A stretch of 64,000 nucleotides of DNA from DASSFG01 sp035550375. Its GTDB lineage: Bacteria > Planctomycetota > Planctomycetia > Pirellulales > JAICIG01. Under the pieces are notes generated by a model, which saw only the letters and a list, made by a program, of their open reading frames with translations, did not search any database and was not told where the DNA came from. Where the stretch lies: positions 62,001 through 126,000 of the forward strand of contig DASZPH010000019.1 in the NCBI GenBank assembly GCA_035550375.1, read 5' to 3'. Below are positions 42,922 to 52,210 of this stretch, piece after piece (the first letter of the stretch is position 1; the number at the start of each line of letters is the position of its first letter). A program made the translations under genes and the position numbers.

Positions 42922-45900
42922 TCAGGCGACCTCGAGCACCTCGCCCGCCTCGATCACCGCCAGCCGCGTCATCACGCGCTTGTTAGGCAAGCCGAACATG
43001 CGGCAAACGGCCTCGCGGTAGGCCGACAACTGAGGCCGGTAACGATCTACGATGTTGCCGACCGCTTGCGGATCGCCGGCGGCCACCGCGTCGGTTTTAT
43101 AGTCGAGCACTTCCGCGGCGACGAGGCGGCGCGTCGCGCTGCTGCGTATCAGCAGTAGCCGGTCGAACGTTCCGCTGAGCAGCGTGTCTCGCAACCGCAC
43201 GGCGAACGGCCGCTCACGAAAGACTTCCAGCATCGGCGGCGCGCCGCCGAGCTCCGCGCTGATTTCCGGCCGGCTGGCCCACGGCGCGTCGCGGGCCGAC
43301 TGATAGGCGGCGCGGCTCAGCGCGGCGCGGAGCCTCGGGTTTTCGAGCTTGGCGCGAAATTGCCGCAGCCACTCCTCCACTTCGCGCTCCGTGGCGCCGG
43401 TCCGCAGGCCGACGCTCCGTAGCTCGCCCGGCTCCGGCCCCCCGTCGTCCAGCCATTCGATCTGCTCGAACCAGGCGTGAAAGGCCGTGCCGCGGTTCAC
43501 GGCCCGGCTGCTCTCCAGACCCATTCGCAACGCCAGATCGACTTGCGCTCGGTGAGCCAGCTCCGAGGGGCTTTCCCGCTCGAGCACGCGCCGTCGCTTC
43601 GTGGCCGGCGCCAGCGCCACCCGGAACGACGACTTCTTGGGCCACGCCTGCTCCAGATGGGCCGCGGGGGACGTCTTCGGCCCCGTTTTCAGGTCCTGGC
43701 GAAACCAAAGGCGGTCTCCATGCTCGTAGACGACCGTCTCCGGCGAGAGCGGCTGGCCGTCGGTCAGGGCGGCACGCAGCACGCCCGACACGAGCCCCGG
43801 CGTCTGGTTCTCACTCTCTTTCGACGGCGCCACGATCAGATGCAGGGCGTGGACGGCCCGCGTGAGGGCCACGTAGAGCACGCAGAGCGACTCGCGGATC
43901 GTCTGCGCGGCCGAGCGCTCGAAGGCCTGCCGCACCTCGTCGGGAAGCATGCGCCGGAGCGATTCGTTGGCGTAGCGGCAAACGAGGCTGGCCGGCGCCG
44001 TTGCTTCCGGCCGGCCCACCACCACCGGCGGGTTTTGGCCGCTGAGCCTCACCTCGAGCTGCGGCAGAACCACGATATCAAACTGCAAACCCTTGGCCTG
44101 ATGGATCGTCATCACGCGCACGTCGGCCGGAGAGGGGGCCTCGACCCGCTCATGCTCGACGAAGGACACGAAGTCCCGCGTCCGCAGCCCTGCCTCCGCC
44201 TCGAAGCGGTAAGCCAACTCGACAAGCTGCAGCAGGCGGCTCGCATCGCGCGCGTCGCAAGCTTCGGCCAGCACGCGAGCCCACGGATAGATCGTCGGAC
44301 CGTATCCCTGCGCGAGAAGCTGACGACGGACCTCGAGCGACAAACGGTGCGAGGCAAGATCGTCTTGGTGATCGGCGTACCCCAGCGCGGCGCCCAGGGG
44401 CGAACTGGCCACATGGAAGCGGGCCGCTTTATCGCCCGGATGGTCGGCCAGCGTTAACAACGACAGGACAACCATCACGGCGGGCGAGTCGGTAAGTGGA
44501 TTGCCCCCCTCCTCGCTGGAAGACACCTTGGCCCGACGCAGTTGGTCGATCAGGGTGGCGACCGCGTCGTTGTCGCGTACCAGCACCCCCACCGACCTGC
44601 CGGGCGCCTCAGCCACGAGTCGCTCGATCTGGCCCGCCGCGAATCGCAAGGTGACCGTCTCCTGGTCGTCGCCGGCCAGAGGGGCGGTAACCATCCGGGC
44701 GTAGCCCGCGAGTTGCCGCTGGGCCGTGGTGTGCATTTCAAAACCGCGCCGCCAGGCGGCCGCCGCGGCGGCAGACTTCTTCATCGCCGGGTTTGCCGCG
44801 AGCCCGTCAAACACGCGGTTGACCGTCTCGATGATCGGGGTTGCCGAGCGGCGGCTCTCGGTAAGCGTCGGCTGGCGCAGGTCGGGCCAATCGGCTCCCA
44901 GCGCGTCGAACAGTTCGGCCACGCCCCCACGCCAGCCATAAATGGCCTGCTTCACGTCCCCGACGCAAAAAAAAGAACCGGTTCGGTTTCCAGGACGCGA
45001 GGCGCTTTGATCTGCTTCCGCGGCGTCGCCTCGCGCGATCACGGCGCGGACAAGCGGCCGCAGCACGCTCCATTGCGTGAGCGACGTGTCTTGAAATTCG
45101 TCGAGCAGGACGTGGTCGATCTGGGCATCGAGGCGGAAGGCAAGCCGAGTCGGCCGCTCGCTCAAACCCGATCGGGCCAGGGCGCGGGTGACGTCGTCAA
45201 ACCGCAGCGCACGTTTGGCCAGTTTCAGGCGGCGATAGTGGGCGTCGAATTTTTCCAAAAACTGCCACGTAGCGTGGGTCTGGTCGGCAAGCTGACTGAC
45301 GAGCACACCCTTGGCATGACGAACGAGCGGCCGGTAGATCTCGGCCAAACCGTTGTCGATCTGCTTGCCGTAATAGGTTGCCTCGCCCGACACCACCTGA
45401 CCGGCTATTCCCCCGTCGATAAAATCGTCCCACTTGCCCGCGCGGGCCGCCGCCAGGTCCTTATCGCGGGCGCTGGCGAACCGCTTGTCGCCCGGCAGGA
45501 CGGCGCTCTCCAGCGCCTCGATCGCCAGCGCCAGCTTGTCGTCCGTCAAGCGGGGCGGGCGAGGCAGGCGGTCCCACGCTTCGGGCGCCGTCTCCAGGTA
45601 AAGACCGTGCAGGCCGTTCACCAGCGAGCGCAGTTGCTGGCCGACCGTCCGCGTGGCCTCGCCCTTGGTCAGAAGGTGCAGGAGCGTAAGGGTGAACGGG
45701 GCGGGTTCGTGAGGCAGATCGCCCTCTTGCGGGTCCCGTTCGGCCAGCACGGCCTGAATCGCTTCGTTCTTCAGCTGCCCGTCGACGGACTCCTCCACGA
45801 TTCGCCAGCCGGGAGGCAGGCCGAGTTCCAGGTCGAAGCTGCGGGCGATCTGGGCGAAAAAAGAGTCGAGCGTCGAAATGTGCAGGCGATGCAGGTGGTG

Positions 45901-46194
45901 GACGAACGCTTCGAGCACGTGTGCCGCCTCGTCGTTCGTCAGTTCCCTGCCCAGGAAACCGCCGAGCCTCGCCGCCTCCCGGGGGTCGTCGGCCGCTTCG
46001 GCCAGGCGAATCAGAACCCTCTCGAGGATCTCGGCCGCCGCCTTGCGGGTGAACGTGGTCGCCAGGATCTCGTCGGGCGCGACCCCGGCCAGCGCCAGGC
46101 CCAGGTAGCGGTTCGAGAGCTGAAACGTCTTGCCCGTGCCGGCCGAAGCGCGGATCAGCGTGTGGGGAAACGAGTTCTCGGCAATTCTGATCAT
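42922..46194 (-). CDS. addA: AddA-like UvrD helicase/nuclease subunit
   Basis: A 1090-residue ATP-dependent helicase-nuclease. Walker A ASAGTGKT at 16-23 (LIRASAGTGKTFQLSNRYLG) opens the SF1A core; ATTFTRKAAAEILERVLIRL is motif Ia, DHVLLDEFQDTSLTQW motif II, GDVKQAIYGWRGG motif III and VMTIHQAKGLQFDIVVLPQL motif V; LYVALTRAVHALHLI is motif VI. The C-terminal PD-(D/E)XK nuclease has GTFDRL and VLDYKTDAV. Together with AddB it resects double-strand ends to start RecA recombination. It begins 16 bases after the AddB-like gene ends. Confidence 0.9.
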   Translation of the reverse strand: MIRIAENSFPHTLIRASAGTGKTFQLSNRYLGLALAGVAPDEILATTFTRKAAAEILERVLIRLAEAADDPREAARLGGFLGRELTNDEAAHVLEAFVHHLHRLHISTLDSFFAQIARSFDLELGLPPGWRIVEESVDGQLKNEAIQAVLAERDPQEGDLPHEPAPFTLTLLHLLTKGEATRTVGQQLRSLVNGLHGLYLETAPEAWDRLPRPPRLTDDKLALAIEALESAVLPGDKRFASARDKDLAAARAGKWDDFIDGGIAGQVVSGEATYYGKQIDNGLAEIYRPLVRHAKGVLVSQLADQTHATWQFLEKFDAHYRRLKLAKRALRFDDVTRALARSGLSERPTRLAFRLDAQIDHVLLDEFQDTSLTQWSVLRPLVRAVIARGDAAEADQSASRPGNRTGSFFCVGDVKQAIYGWRGGVAELFDALGADWPDLRQPTLTESRRSATPIIETVNRVFDGLAANPAMKKSAAAAAAWRRGFEMHTTAQRQLAGYARMVTAPLAGDDQETVTLRFAAGQIERLVAEAPGRSVGVLVRDNDAVATLIDQLRRAKVSSSEEGGNPLTDSPAVMVVLSLLTLADHPGDKAARFHVASSPLGAALGYADHQDDLASHRLSLEVRRQLLAQGYGPTIYPWARVLAEACDARDASRLLQLVELAYRFEAEAGLRTRDFVSFVEHERVEAPSPADVRVMTIHQAKGLQFDIVVLPQLEVRLSGQNPPVVVGRPEATAPASLVCRYANESLRRMLPDEVRQAFERSAAQTIRESLCVLYVALTRAVHALHLIVAPSKESENQTPGLVSGVLRAALTDGQPLSPETVVYEHGDRLWFRQDLKTGPKTSPAAHLEQAWPKKSSFRVALAPATKRRRVLERESPSELAHRAQVDLALRMGLESSRAVNRGTAFHAWFEQIEWLDDGGPEPGELRSVGLRTGATEREVEEWLRQFRAKLENPRLRAALSRAAYQSARDAPWASRPEISAELGGAPPMLEVFRERPFAVRLRDTLLSGTFDRLLLIRSSATRRLVAAEVLDYKTDAVAAGDPQAVGNIVDRYRPQLSAYREAVCRMFGLPNKRVMTRLAVIEAGEVLEVA

Positions 46195-46210
46195 TTCGCC
46201 GGCTCACCCG

Positions 46211-49096
46211 TCAATCGGCCAACAAAGACAACTGCCTCAAGACGCCGGCCGCGCGATCGAACGCTTCGATGTCGACCTTGATCTGCGGATCTTCGCTCTC
46301 GCCGTTCCAACCCAGGCAAATCGCTGTGAACTCGTCGAAGTCGGGGGCGGGCAGGGTGGGCGGCCAGAAGTTGCCCGCTCGAATCTGGCGTATCACCTCG
46401 GCCGCCGCTTCGTCGGCCCGAGCCAAATCGTCCGGCTGCCAGTCGGCGAGGTGGGCGCTGACGGCGGCCACGTCTTTCGGCAGCACGATGTAGCCCAGCG
46501 CCACCTCACGCGCCTCGATGCCGACCGCCTTCGCCAGGTGTCGATAGAGGGGCAACTGCAGGTCGACCCATCGGTCCTGCTTGCGGTGGGTTTTGTCCGG
46601 AGGATGGCCCGCGTCGGACGTCTTGTAATCGAAGATGACGTGCCGGCCGTCGGCGTCGTGGCGATCGATGCGGTCGATGCGCGCCCGCAGGAACATGGGT
46701 TCGCCGTCGACCCGCAAGGCGGCCGCCCCCTCGCCGACCTCCACCTCGCTAGCGACGATCCGCCACCCCTGGGCGGCCCAGCCCGCCTGCCAGCGGGCAA
46801 ACGCGGCCAGCCGCAGACGAAGGTGCGCGACCTGCACGTTCACGGCCGGGAGTCGCCGCTTGCCGTAAATGCCCCGGACCAGCCGCTCCAACTCGGCGTC
46901 AAGCACTTTGGAGATCTTCTCGGCGTCGACCAGCCGCGAGTTGTCGGGGTTGACACCAAAGGCGCTGAGCACCTCGTGCGCCAGCGAACCGAAGGCCAGC
47001 GGGTCGAGTTCCTCAGCCAGGTCGTTCAAGCTCCGCAAATTCAAGACGTGGCGCAGGTAGTAGCGGTAGGGGCACGCCAGGTAGTCGCGGAACTGCGTGA
47101 CCCGCATGCTCGTGGTCGGTTTCTCCGGGGGTTGCGGCCGAGGCGGCTCGAAGGTCGATTTTCCCCGGCCGGCGCGCAGCCCCTGCGGCACGCGGGGTTG
47201 GGACGATCGCACTTCGCCGCCCTGGAAGTAGGCCAGAACGCGCCGCGGAATTTTTTCTCGCGGACAGGCGAACGCCAGGCGGCTGGGCGTCAGCGGGTCT
47301 CCTTCTGCCGAGCGCCGTCCGGCGATGAGCCGCACGCGGCGCGAACCGATGAGAACCGCCAGAGCATAGGCGTCGCGGGCGTACCGCCGCTCGTTGTCCA
47401 CCAGCCCCGCCCTCCGCCGCAGCGAGTTCGGCAAGAACGGATCGGCGTTGATAGACGAGGGGACAAAGCCGTCGTTGAAACCGGTGACCACGAGCGCCGG
47501 CGCGTCGTCGAGGGGCAACTCCAGCCAGCCGAGCAACTCGACCGCGGCCGGCCCGGCGGCGGGAGGAACCGGCAGGTCGTCAATCTGCCGCAGCAGCAGG
47601 CGAATGGCGTCGGCCGCCTTCCAGCGTCCGGCCAGCCTGGCGTCGGCGGCGACCGCCTCCAGCAGGGCGGAGTGAATCGAGTCGCACGCTTCCAGCACCA
47701 CCCGCCCCGTGTGGCTGTCGAGGGGCCGCCGGCCGTAGACGGCGACCAGCAGCGCGGCGATCTTCTGGGCGCAGTCGGCCAGCGGCATGGCGTCGGCAAA
47801 CGGCTGGCACAACTGACCGACGCGATCGGCCAGCGCCGCGACCTGGCGCGCGTCTTCCTGGCCGCCGCGCGGCTCGTTGACCGGCGATCCCGCAGCCGGT
47901 TGTCGGCTATCCGGCAGCCCCTCGTCGACCGTCGTCTGCAGGTGCCGGGCGTACCAGGCATCGAGCGCCGCCAACCAGGCGCCCGGCTGGCGAGCGTCGC
48001 TGGTCTCGTCCAGCCACAGAGCCAGGTCGGGATGGCGCACCAGGGCGGCGAAGTCGGCGAAACGCCGCCCGTCGAGATAGTCGGCTACGGCGGCAAGCAG
48101 CCGGTAAGGCGCAGTTTGCTTCAGCCGCAACGCTTCGGCGTAGCGAGCCGGGATATCGAACTGCTCGAAGCGACGTTCGAGATAGGGAACGACACTCGCG
48201 TCGGGAACACCCACGGTGATCTCGTCGGGCGTAAATCGCCCGTTATATTCGCCCAGCGCCTCCACGACCGCAGTCGCCTGGTCTGAGGGACCATCGACCA
48301 CGACAAGTTGCTCGTCGTCGAGCGGAAGTTCCGCCTGACGCCACGCGGGAACCACGATCGCCCCGAGCTTCGTGAAGCGATCTGCCATATTGGGCGGCGC
48401 ATAGACGAGCGCCGTCACGCGATCGGCCACCTGCTCGAGCATTTTTTCTACGATCTGCGGCAGATCGGCCACGCCCACGAGAAAAATGTCTCGCTGGGTG
48501 CGGCAGACCGCCTCTTTCACGGCGTCGAGGCGAGCGAGCTGGGCATCGACCAGGCCCAGCCGTTCGAGGCGCTGGGCATAGGCCTCCTGCAAGGCGGCCA
48601 GCGTCTGCCAGCGTCCGTTCTCGACGGTCTGGCCCGCAAGAAAGCCGCGCGAGACAACGTCGGCGAATAAAAAGCCTTGACCGGCCAATTCAACGTGCAT
48701 GCGGGCTACCAGGTCGGCGAGCCCCAGCCACCGCAAGGGGTCGCGGCGATCAGGGGGCTCAGGCACGATCCGCTGCAGCAGCTCCAAGTCGAGCTCCCGC
48801 ACCGCTCGCAGCCAGGCGAGCTGGCACGACAGCCGGTCGGCGAAGCGGCCCTTCGGCTCGTAGAGCTTTTCCGGGAATGTGCCCAGCGTGACGATCGACG
48901 GCGGAACGAGCGCCGAGTTGCGCTCCTCGGTCTGCTCGACGAGCAATTCCAGCAGTCGGCGACCGGCACGGGCACCGGGCAAAACGGCGATCGCCCCGCT
49001 CAGATCGGCCGTACCCGCCGAGGAATACTGGTCGAGCAGCAGTTCGGCCGCTTGCGCAAGCGCCGGTCGGTTCCATCCTAGAAAAACAGTTCGCAC
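46211..49096 (-). CDS. addB: AddB-like PD-(D/E)XK nuclease subunit
   Basis: A 961-residue partner of AddA, first gene of the operon, starting at GTG 49096. The N-terminus (GAIAVLPGARAGRRLLELLV) is where AddB can have Walker A; GxxxxGK is absent, so no ATP binding is expected. The helicase-like middle is a nonfunctional fold. The C-terminal nuclease has GSLAHEVLSAFG, RIDRID and HVIFDYKTSD, an intact PD-(D/E)XK site. Of the four cysteines that hold an Fe-S cluster in Bacillus AddB, only the one in ACPYRYYLRHV is clear; the C-terminal trio is missing. It resects DNA with AddA. Confidence 0.85.
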   Translation of the reverse strand: MRTVFLGWNRPALAQAAELLLDQYSSAGTADLSGAIAVLPGARAGRRLLELLVEQTEERNSALVPPSIVTLGTFPEKLYEPKGRFADRLSCQLAWLRAVRELDLELLQRIVPEPPDRRDPLRWLGLADLVARMHVELAGQGFLFADVVSRGFLAGQTVENGRWQTLAALQEAYAQRLERLGLVDAQLARLDAVKEAVCRTQRDIFLVGVADLPQIVEKMLEQVADRVTALVYAPPNMADRFTKLGAIVVPAWRQAELPLDDEQLVVVDGPSDQATAVVEALGEYNGRFTPDEITVGVPDASVVPYLERRFEQFDIPARYAEALRLKQTAPYRLLAAVADYLDGRRFADFAALVRHPDLALWLDETSDARQPGAWLAALDAWYARHLQTTVDEGLPDSRQPAAGSPVNEPRGGQEDARQVAALADRVGQLCQPFADAMPLADCAQKIAALLVAVYGRRPLDSHTGRVVLEACDSIHSALLEAVAADARLAGRWKAADAIRLLLRQIDDLPVPPAAGPAAVELLGWLELPLDDAPALVVTGFNDGFVPSSINADPFLPNSLRRRAGLVDNERRYARDAYALAVLIGSRRVRLIAGRRSAEGDPLTPSRLAFACPREKIPRRVLAYFQGGEVRSSQPRVPQGLRAGRGKSTFEPPRPQPPEKPTTSMRVTQFRDYLACPYRYYLRHVLNLRSLNDLAEELDPLAFGSLAHEVLSAFGVNPDNSRLVDAEKISKVLDAELERLVRGIYGKRRLPAVNVQVAHLRLRLAAFARWQAGWAAQGWRIVASEVEVGEGAAALRVDGEPMFLRARIDRIDRHDADGRHVIFDYKTSDAGHPPDKTHRKQDRWVDLQLPLYRHLAKAVGIEAREVALGYIVLPKDVAAVSAHLADWQPDDLARADEAAAEVIRQIRAGNFWPPTLPAPDFDEFTAICLGWNGESEDPQIKVDIEAFDRAAGVLRQLSLLAD

Positions 49097-49159
49097 GTGG
49101 CGGCCTTGGTGGTCCTAATGAACGGCCGTTTCCTATTATGCGAAATTTTTCTCGAGGGT

Positions 49160-50557
49160 TCAAATTGGAGGTTGGCGATGCCAGTCGGTTCGCTCTTGAT
49201 ACATGCGGGCGATCGTCAAGAGACGGTTCTCTTCAAACGCACGTCCGACGAACTTCAGGCCCGTCGGCAGCCCGCGTTCGCCGAAACCGTTGGGGACGGT
49301 AACCGCGGGAATGCCGGCCGCGTTTTCGGCCCCGCCCAGTTCGATGCTCCCCCAGCGACGATGGAATTCGCTGAACGGCTTGTCTATCGGGCCGGCGACC
49401 GTCGCCAGGGTCGGCGCGAGGAGGGCGTCGTAGGGGGCAAGCTGCGAGTCGATCGACTGCTGAATCTTGCGGCGGATGCGCTGGGCGTTGATGTAGTCCT
49501 TGGCCGGGATGAACAACGCGGCGTGCGCTCCCCAGCGATCTTCCGGCGCGGTCATCTCCCAGATGTCGCCGCTGGTGACCATCCCCTCGAACGCGGCCGC
49601 CATCTCGCACGAAATGATCGTGCCCGACACCGTGCCGTAGGGCAGATCGGCCAGCTCGATTTCCGTAAACGTGGCCAGAGGCCGCAGCACTTCCAGCGCC
49701 TGCTCGTAGTTGGCCTTCACTTCCGGCTGCACGCGATCGGTGGCACCTCGCACCACGGCCAGCCGAAAAGGTGGTTGGGGCGGGTCAGCGGGCGGATAGG
49801 AGTATTCGCGGCTGCTGGCCGAAGGGTCGAGCGGGTCGGCGCCGGCGATGGCGGCCAGCACGAGACCGCAATCGTCGGCCGTGCGGGCCATCGGACCCAG
49901 CTTGTCCATCGTCCAGCTCAAGGCCATCGCGCCGTGGCGGCTGACTCGGCCGTAGGTGGGGCGCAATCCGGCGATGCCGCAGTAGCCGGCTGGCGTCATG
50001 ATGGAGCCCCAAGTCTCCGAACCGATGGCGAAAGGGACGGCGCCGGCGCCGACGGCCGAACCCGGACCGCTTGAGGATCCGCCGCTCCAGGCCTCGCGGT
50101 TCCAGGGATTCAGGCCGGGTCCCGTGAAGGAGGCGTTGGCCTGGTCGTAGCCCAGGCCGCCGGCGATCTCGACCATCGCCAGCTTGGCGACGAGCACGGC
50201 TCCCGCCTCTCGCAGCCGGCGAACGACCGAGGCGTCGTCGTCGATCACCTGCTCCTTCAGCGGGGCGGCGCCCCAGGAGGTCGGTACGCCGCGCGTGGCG
50301 AGCAGATCTTTGGCGCCGTAGGGGATGCCGTGCAGAAGGCCGCGGTCTCGGCCGGCCCGCAAATCGGCGTCGGCCTGACGAGCCTGTTCCAGGGCGGTTT
50401 TTTCGGTGACGGTGACGACGGCGTTGAGCGGCTTGGCCTGCCGCTCGACGCGGTCGAGAAAGAACTGGGCCAGTTCGACCGCCATGAAGTCGCCGGCCCG
50501 CAAATGGGCCGCCAGCTCTCGAATCGTCGCCCACGCCGCGCTGGCCGGAACCGGCAT
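49160..50557 (-). CDS. Amidase-signature hydrolase
   Basis: A 465-residue amidase. The catalytic triad is Lys83 (HGIPYGAKDLL), cis-Ser161 (SGGSSSGPGSA) and Ser185 nucleophile (GSETWGSIMTPA). Sequence DRGLLHGIPYGAKDLLATRG and GIAGLRPTYGRVSRHGAMAL are typical. Close to GatA in the core, but there are no GatB or GatC genes here and IMTPA replaces IRQPA, so it is more likely a catabolic amidase than the transamidosome subunit. Substrate unknown. It follows the 105-residue Tat protein gene by three bases and likely forms one transcript with it. Confidence 0.87.
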   Translation of the reverse strand: MPVPASAAWATIRELAAHLRAGDFMAVELAQFFLDRVERQAKPLNAVVTVTEKTALEQARQADADLRAGRDRGLLHGIPYGAKDLLATRGVPTSWGAAPLKEQVIDDDASVVRRLREAGAVLVAKLAMVEIAGGLGYDQANASFTGPGLNPWNREAWSGGSSSGPGSAVGAGAVPFAIGSETWGSIMTPAGYCGIAGLRPTYGRVSRHGAMALSWTMDKLGPMARTADDCGLVLAAIAGADPLDPSASSREYSYPPADPPQPPFRLAVVRGATDRVQPEVKANYEQALEVLRPLATFTEIELADLPYGTVSGTIISCEMAAAFEGMVTSGDIWEMTAPEDRWGAHAALFIPAKDYINAQRIRRKIQQSIDSQLAPYDALLAPTLATVAGPIDKPFSEFHRRWGSIELGGAENAAGIPAVTVPNGFGERGLPTGLKFVGRAFEENRLLTIARMYQERTDWHRQPPI

Positions 50558-50560
50558 GAA

Positions 50561-50878
50561 TCAGCCCTCCGACCGCCAGGCGGCGAAGACGGGCGCCGGT
50601 TCGTCGGCGTTCGTGAGTGGAAAGGCGCTCAGTCGGGCCGACCGTTGCAGGTTGGCTAACAGGTCGGCGCGCAGCAGGTCGAGGTGCTCGGCCTTGAGAC
50701 GTTCAGGGTCGACGCGCTTGATGAGCTCCAGCAGCAACTCCGTCGAGGCGACGGCCGTCAGATCGGGTGCCTCCGCCTTTTTCGGCTCGTCGGCGACGGC
50801 GTAGGCGCCGCCAAGCGCAGCCGCGGCGCCGGTAAGTCGCGCCGCGAAGTTCCTGCGGTCGATTGCGTGATCAGGCAT
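50561..50878 (-). CDS. Small Tat-signal protein preceding an amidase
   Basis: A 105-residue protein with a Tat-like leader (DRRNFAARLTGAAAALGGAY) and a helical mature part (STELLLELIKRVDPERLKAE, LLRADLLANLQRSARLSAFP). It ends with APVFAAWRSEG. The gene ends three bases before the amidase start, so they are an operon; this kind of small partner occurs beside amidase genes in planctomycetes. It may be a chaperone or localising subunit; function not established. 50879-51141 upstream holds nothing recognisable. Confidence 0.62.
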   Translation of the reverse strand: MPDHAIDRRNFAARLTGAAAALGGAYAVADEPKKAEAPDLTAVASTELLLELIKRVDPERLKAEHLDLLRADLLANLQRSARLSAFPLTNADEPAPVFAAWRSEG

Positions 50879-51141
50879 AAAACGGCTCTCCGATGTGGGC
50901 CGGGACCATGATAGCTCAAAGCAATCGCGCCGGCGACGATTCGCTCCTTAGCTGCGATTCAAACATAACCGCCCGCCTGGCCGCCAGGAGGATCAGGATC
51001 GGAACACTAATCAACGCAGATCCACACTAATCGGGTGCGGCTCTCGCTGGCGAAACAACCGGCCCACCGATCGTTTGACGGATCGCGACCGCGCCCGCAT
51101 GATTCGGTTGGTCCGCAACAACAAAAAAGCCATCTACCCCC

Positions 51142-52074
51142 ATGCCCGCTTCCTTTCAACGCCGCGACGTGCGATTCCAGAGCGAGGGGCTTGCTTGCGC
51201 GGGCTGGTTCTATGTGCCGGACGATCTGGCTGAGGGCCAGCGCCGCCCGGCTATCGTAATGGCCCACGGCTGGTCGGGGGTGAAGGAGATGGGGCTGGCC
51301 AACTTTGCCGAGGCATTCGCCGCCGCGGGCTTCGTCGTGTTGGTCTTTGACTATCGCTACCTGGGCCAGAGCGAGGGGGAGCCACGCGGCCAGATTATTC
51401 CCGCAGAACAACGGCTCGACTACAAGAACGCCATCACGTGGATCTCCGCTCAGCCGGAAGTCGATCGCCAGCGTGTCGGCGTATGGGGGACGTCGTTTAG
51501 CGGAGGGCACGTGCTCGCCGTGGCGGCCGAGGACCGCCGAGTGAAAGCGGTGGTCGCGCACGTGCCGGCGGTGGGCGTTCGCTCGACCACCGTGCGCTGG
51601 CTGCGTCGCGGCATGTTCCGCGAAGTCTGGTCCGTCGGCCGGCTGCTCGTAAGGCAACTGCTGCGTCGCCGCCAAACCGTCATGATTCCGGTGGTGAGTG
51701 CGGGCCACGGGCCGGCAACCTTGCCCGGCGAGGAGGCATTTCAATGGAAGCAGCGCAGCGCGGCGTGGACCTCCACCTGGCGCAACGAGGTGACGGTTCG
51801 CTCGGTGCTGGCGGCCATGCGCGACTCGGTGCGTGCGGCGATTCCTCGCATCGCGCCTACGCCCCTGTTGATGGTCATCGCCAACCGCGACCACTACTGT
51901 TTTACCGACGAGCAAATCCGCGCCTTCGCCACGGCGGGCGAACCCAAGAAGCTGCTCAAGGTCGAGGGCGGCCATTTCGATTTTTACGACGGCCCAGGAC
52001 TTTTGCGCGTCTTGCCGGTCGAGGTCGACTGGTTCAGAGCACACCTCGGCATCGAACCAACGGCTGCGCAATGA
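51142..52074 (+). CDS. Alpha/beta hydrolase (dienelactone-hydrolase-like)
   Basis: A 310-residue cytoplasmic hydrolase; no signal peptide. The fold shows RRPAIVMAHGWSGVKEMGLA (oxyanion region HGW), the nucleophile elbow GVWGTSFSGGHVLAV (Ser in GTSFSG), the acid likely in MVIANRDHYCFTDEQI and the histidine in VEGGHFDFYDG. This set matches alpha/beta hydrolases with an acyl-esterase or peptidase-like role in fungi and bacteria, acting on an ester or amide. A HlyD-type adaptor gene follows 136 bases later on the same strand. Confidence 0.82.
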   Translation: MPASFQRRDVRFQSEGLACAGWFYVPDDLAEGQRRPAIVMAHGWSGVKEMGLANFAEAFAAAGFVVLVFDYRYLGQSEGEPRGQIIPAEQRLDYKNAITWISAQPEVDRQRVGVWGTSFSGGHVLAVAAEDRRVKAVVAHVPAVGVRSTTVRWLRRGMFREVWSVGRLLVRQLLRRRQTVMIPVVSAGHGPATLPGEEAFQWKQRSAAWTSTWRNEVTVRSVLAAMRDSVRAAIPRIAPTPLLMVIANRDHYCFTDEQIRAFATAGEPKKLLKVEGGHFDFYDGPGLLRVLPVEVDWFRAHLGIEPTAAQ

Positions 52075-52210
52075 GGTTCATCCTCCGCTTGGGTGCATGA
52101 TAGAATTGCGTTATGGCAAGCAAACATGGCGACGGGGAAGCTGACGAGGACCACCTTGGGGGGCAATCGCCAACCGTCGTCACGGTTCAGCGAGGGAGAC
52201 TTGATCTGCC

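Noticed and set aside
44542..48286. Two very long open frames on the plus strand across the addB/addA genes
   Set aside because: Antisense to well-supported helicase and nuclease domains; Q/R-rich with no domain; expected in GC-rich DNA.
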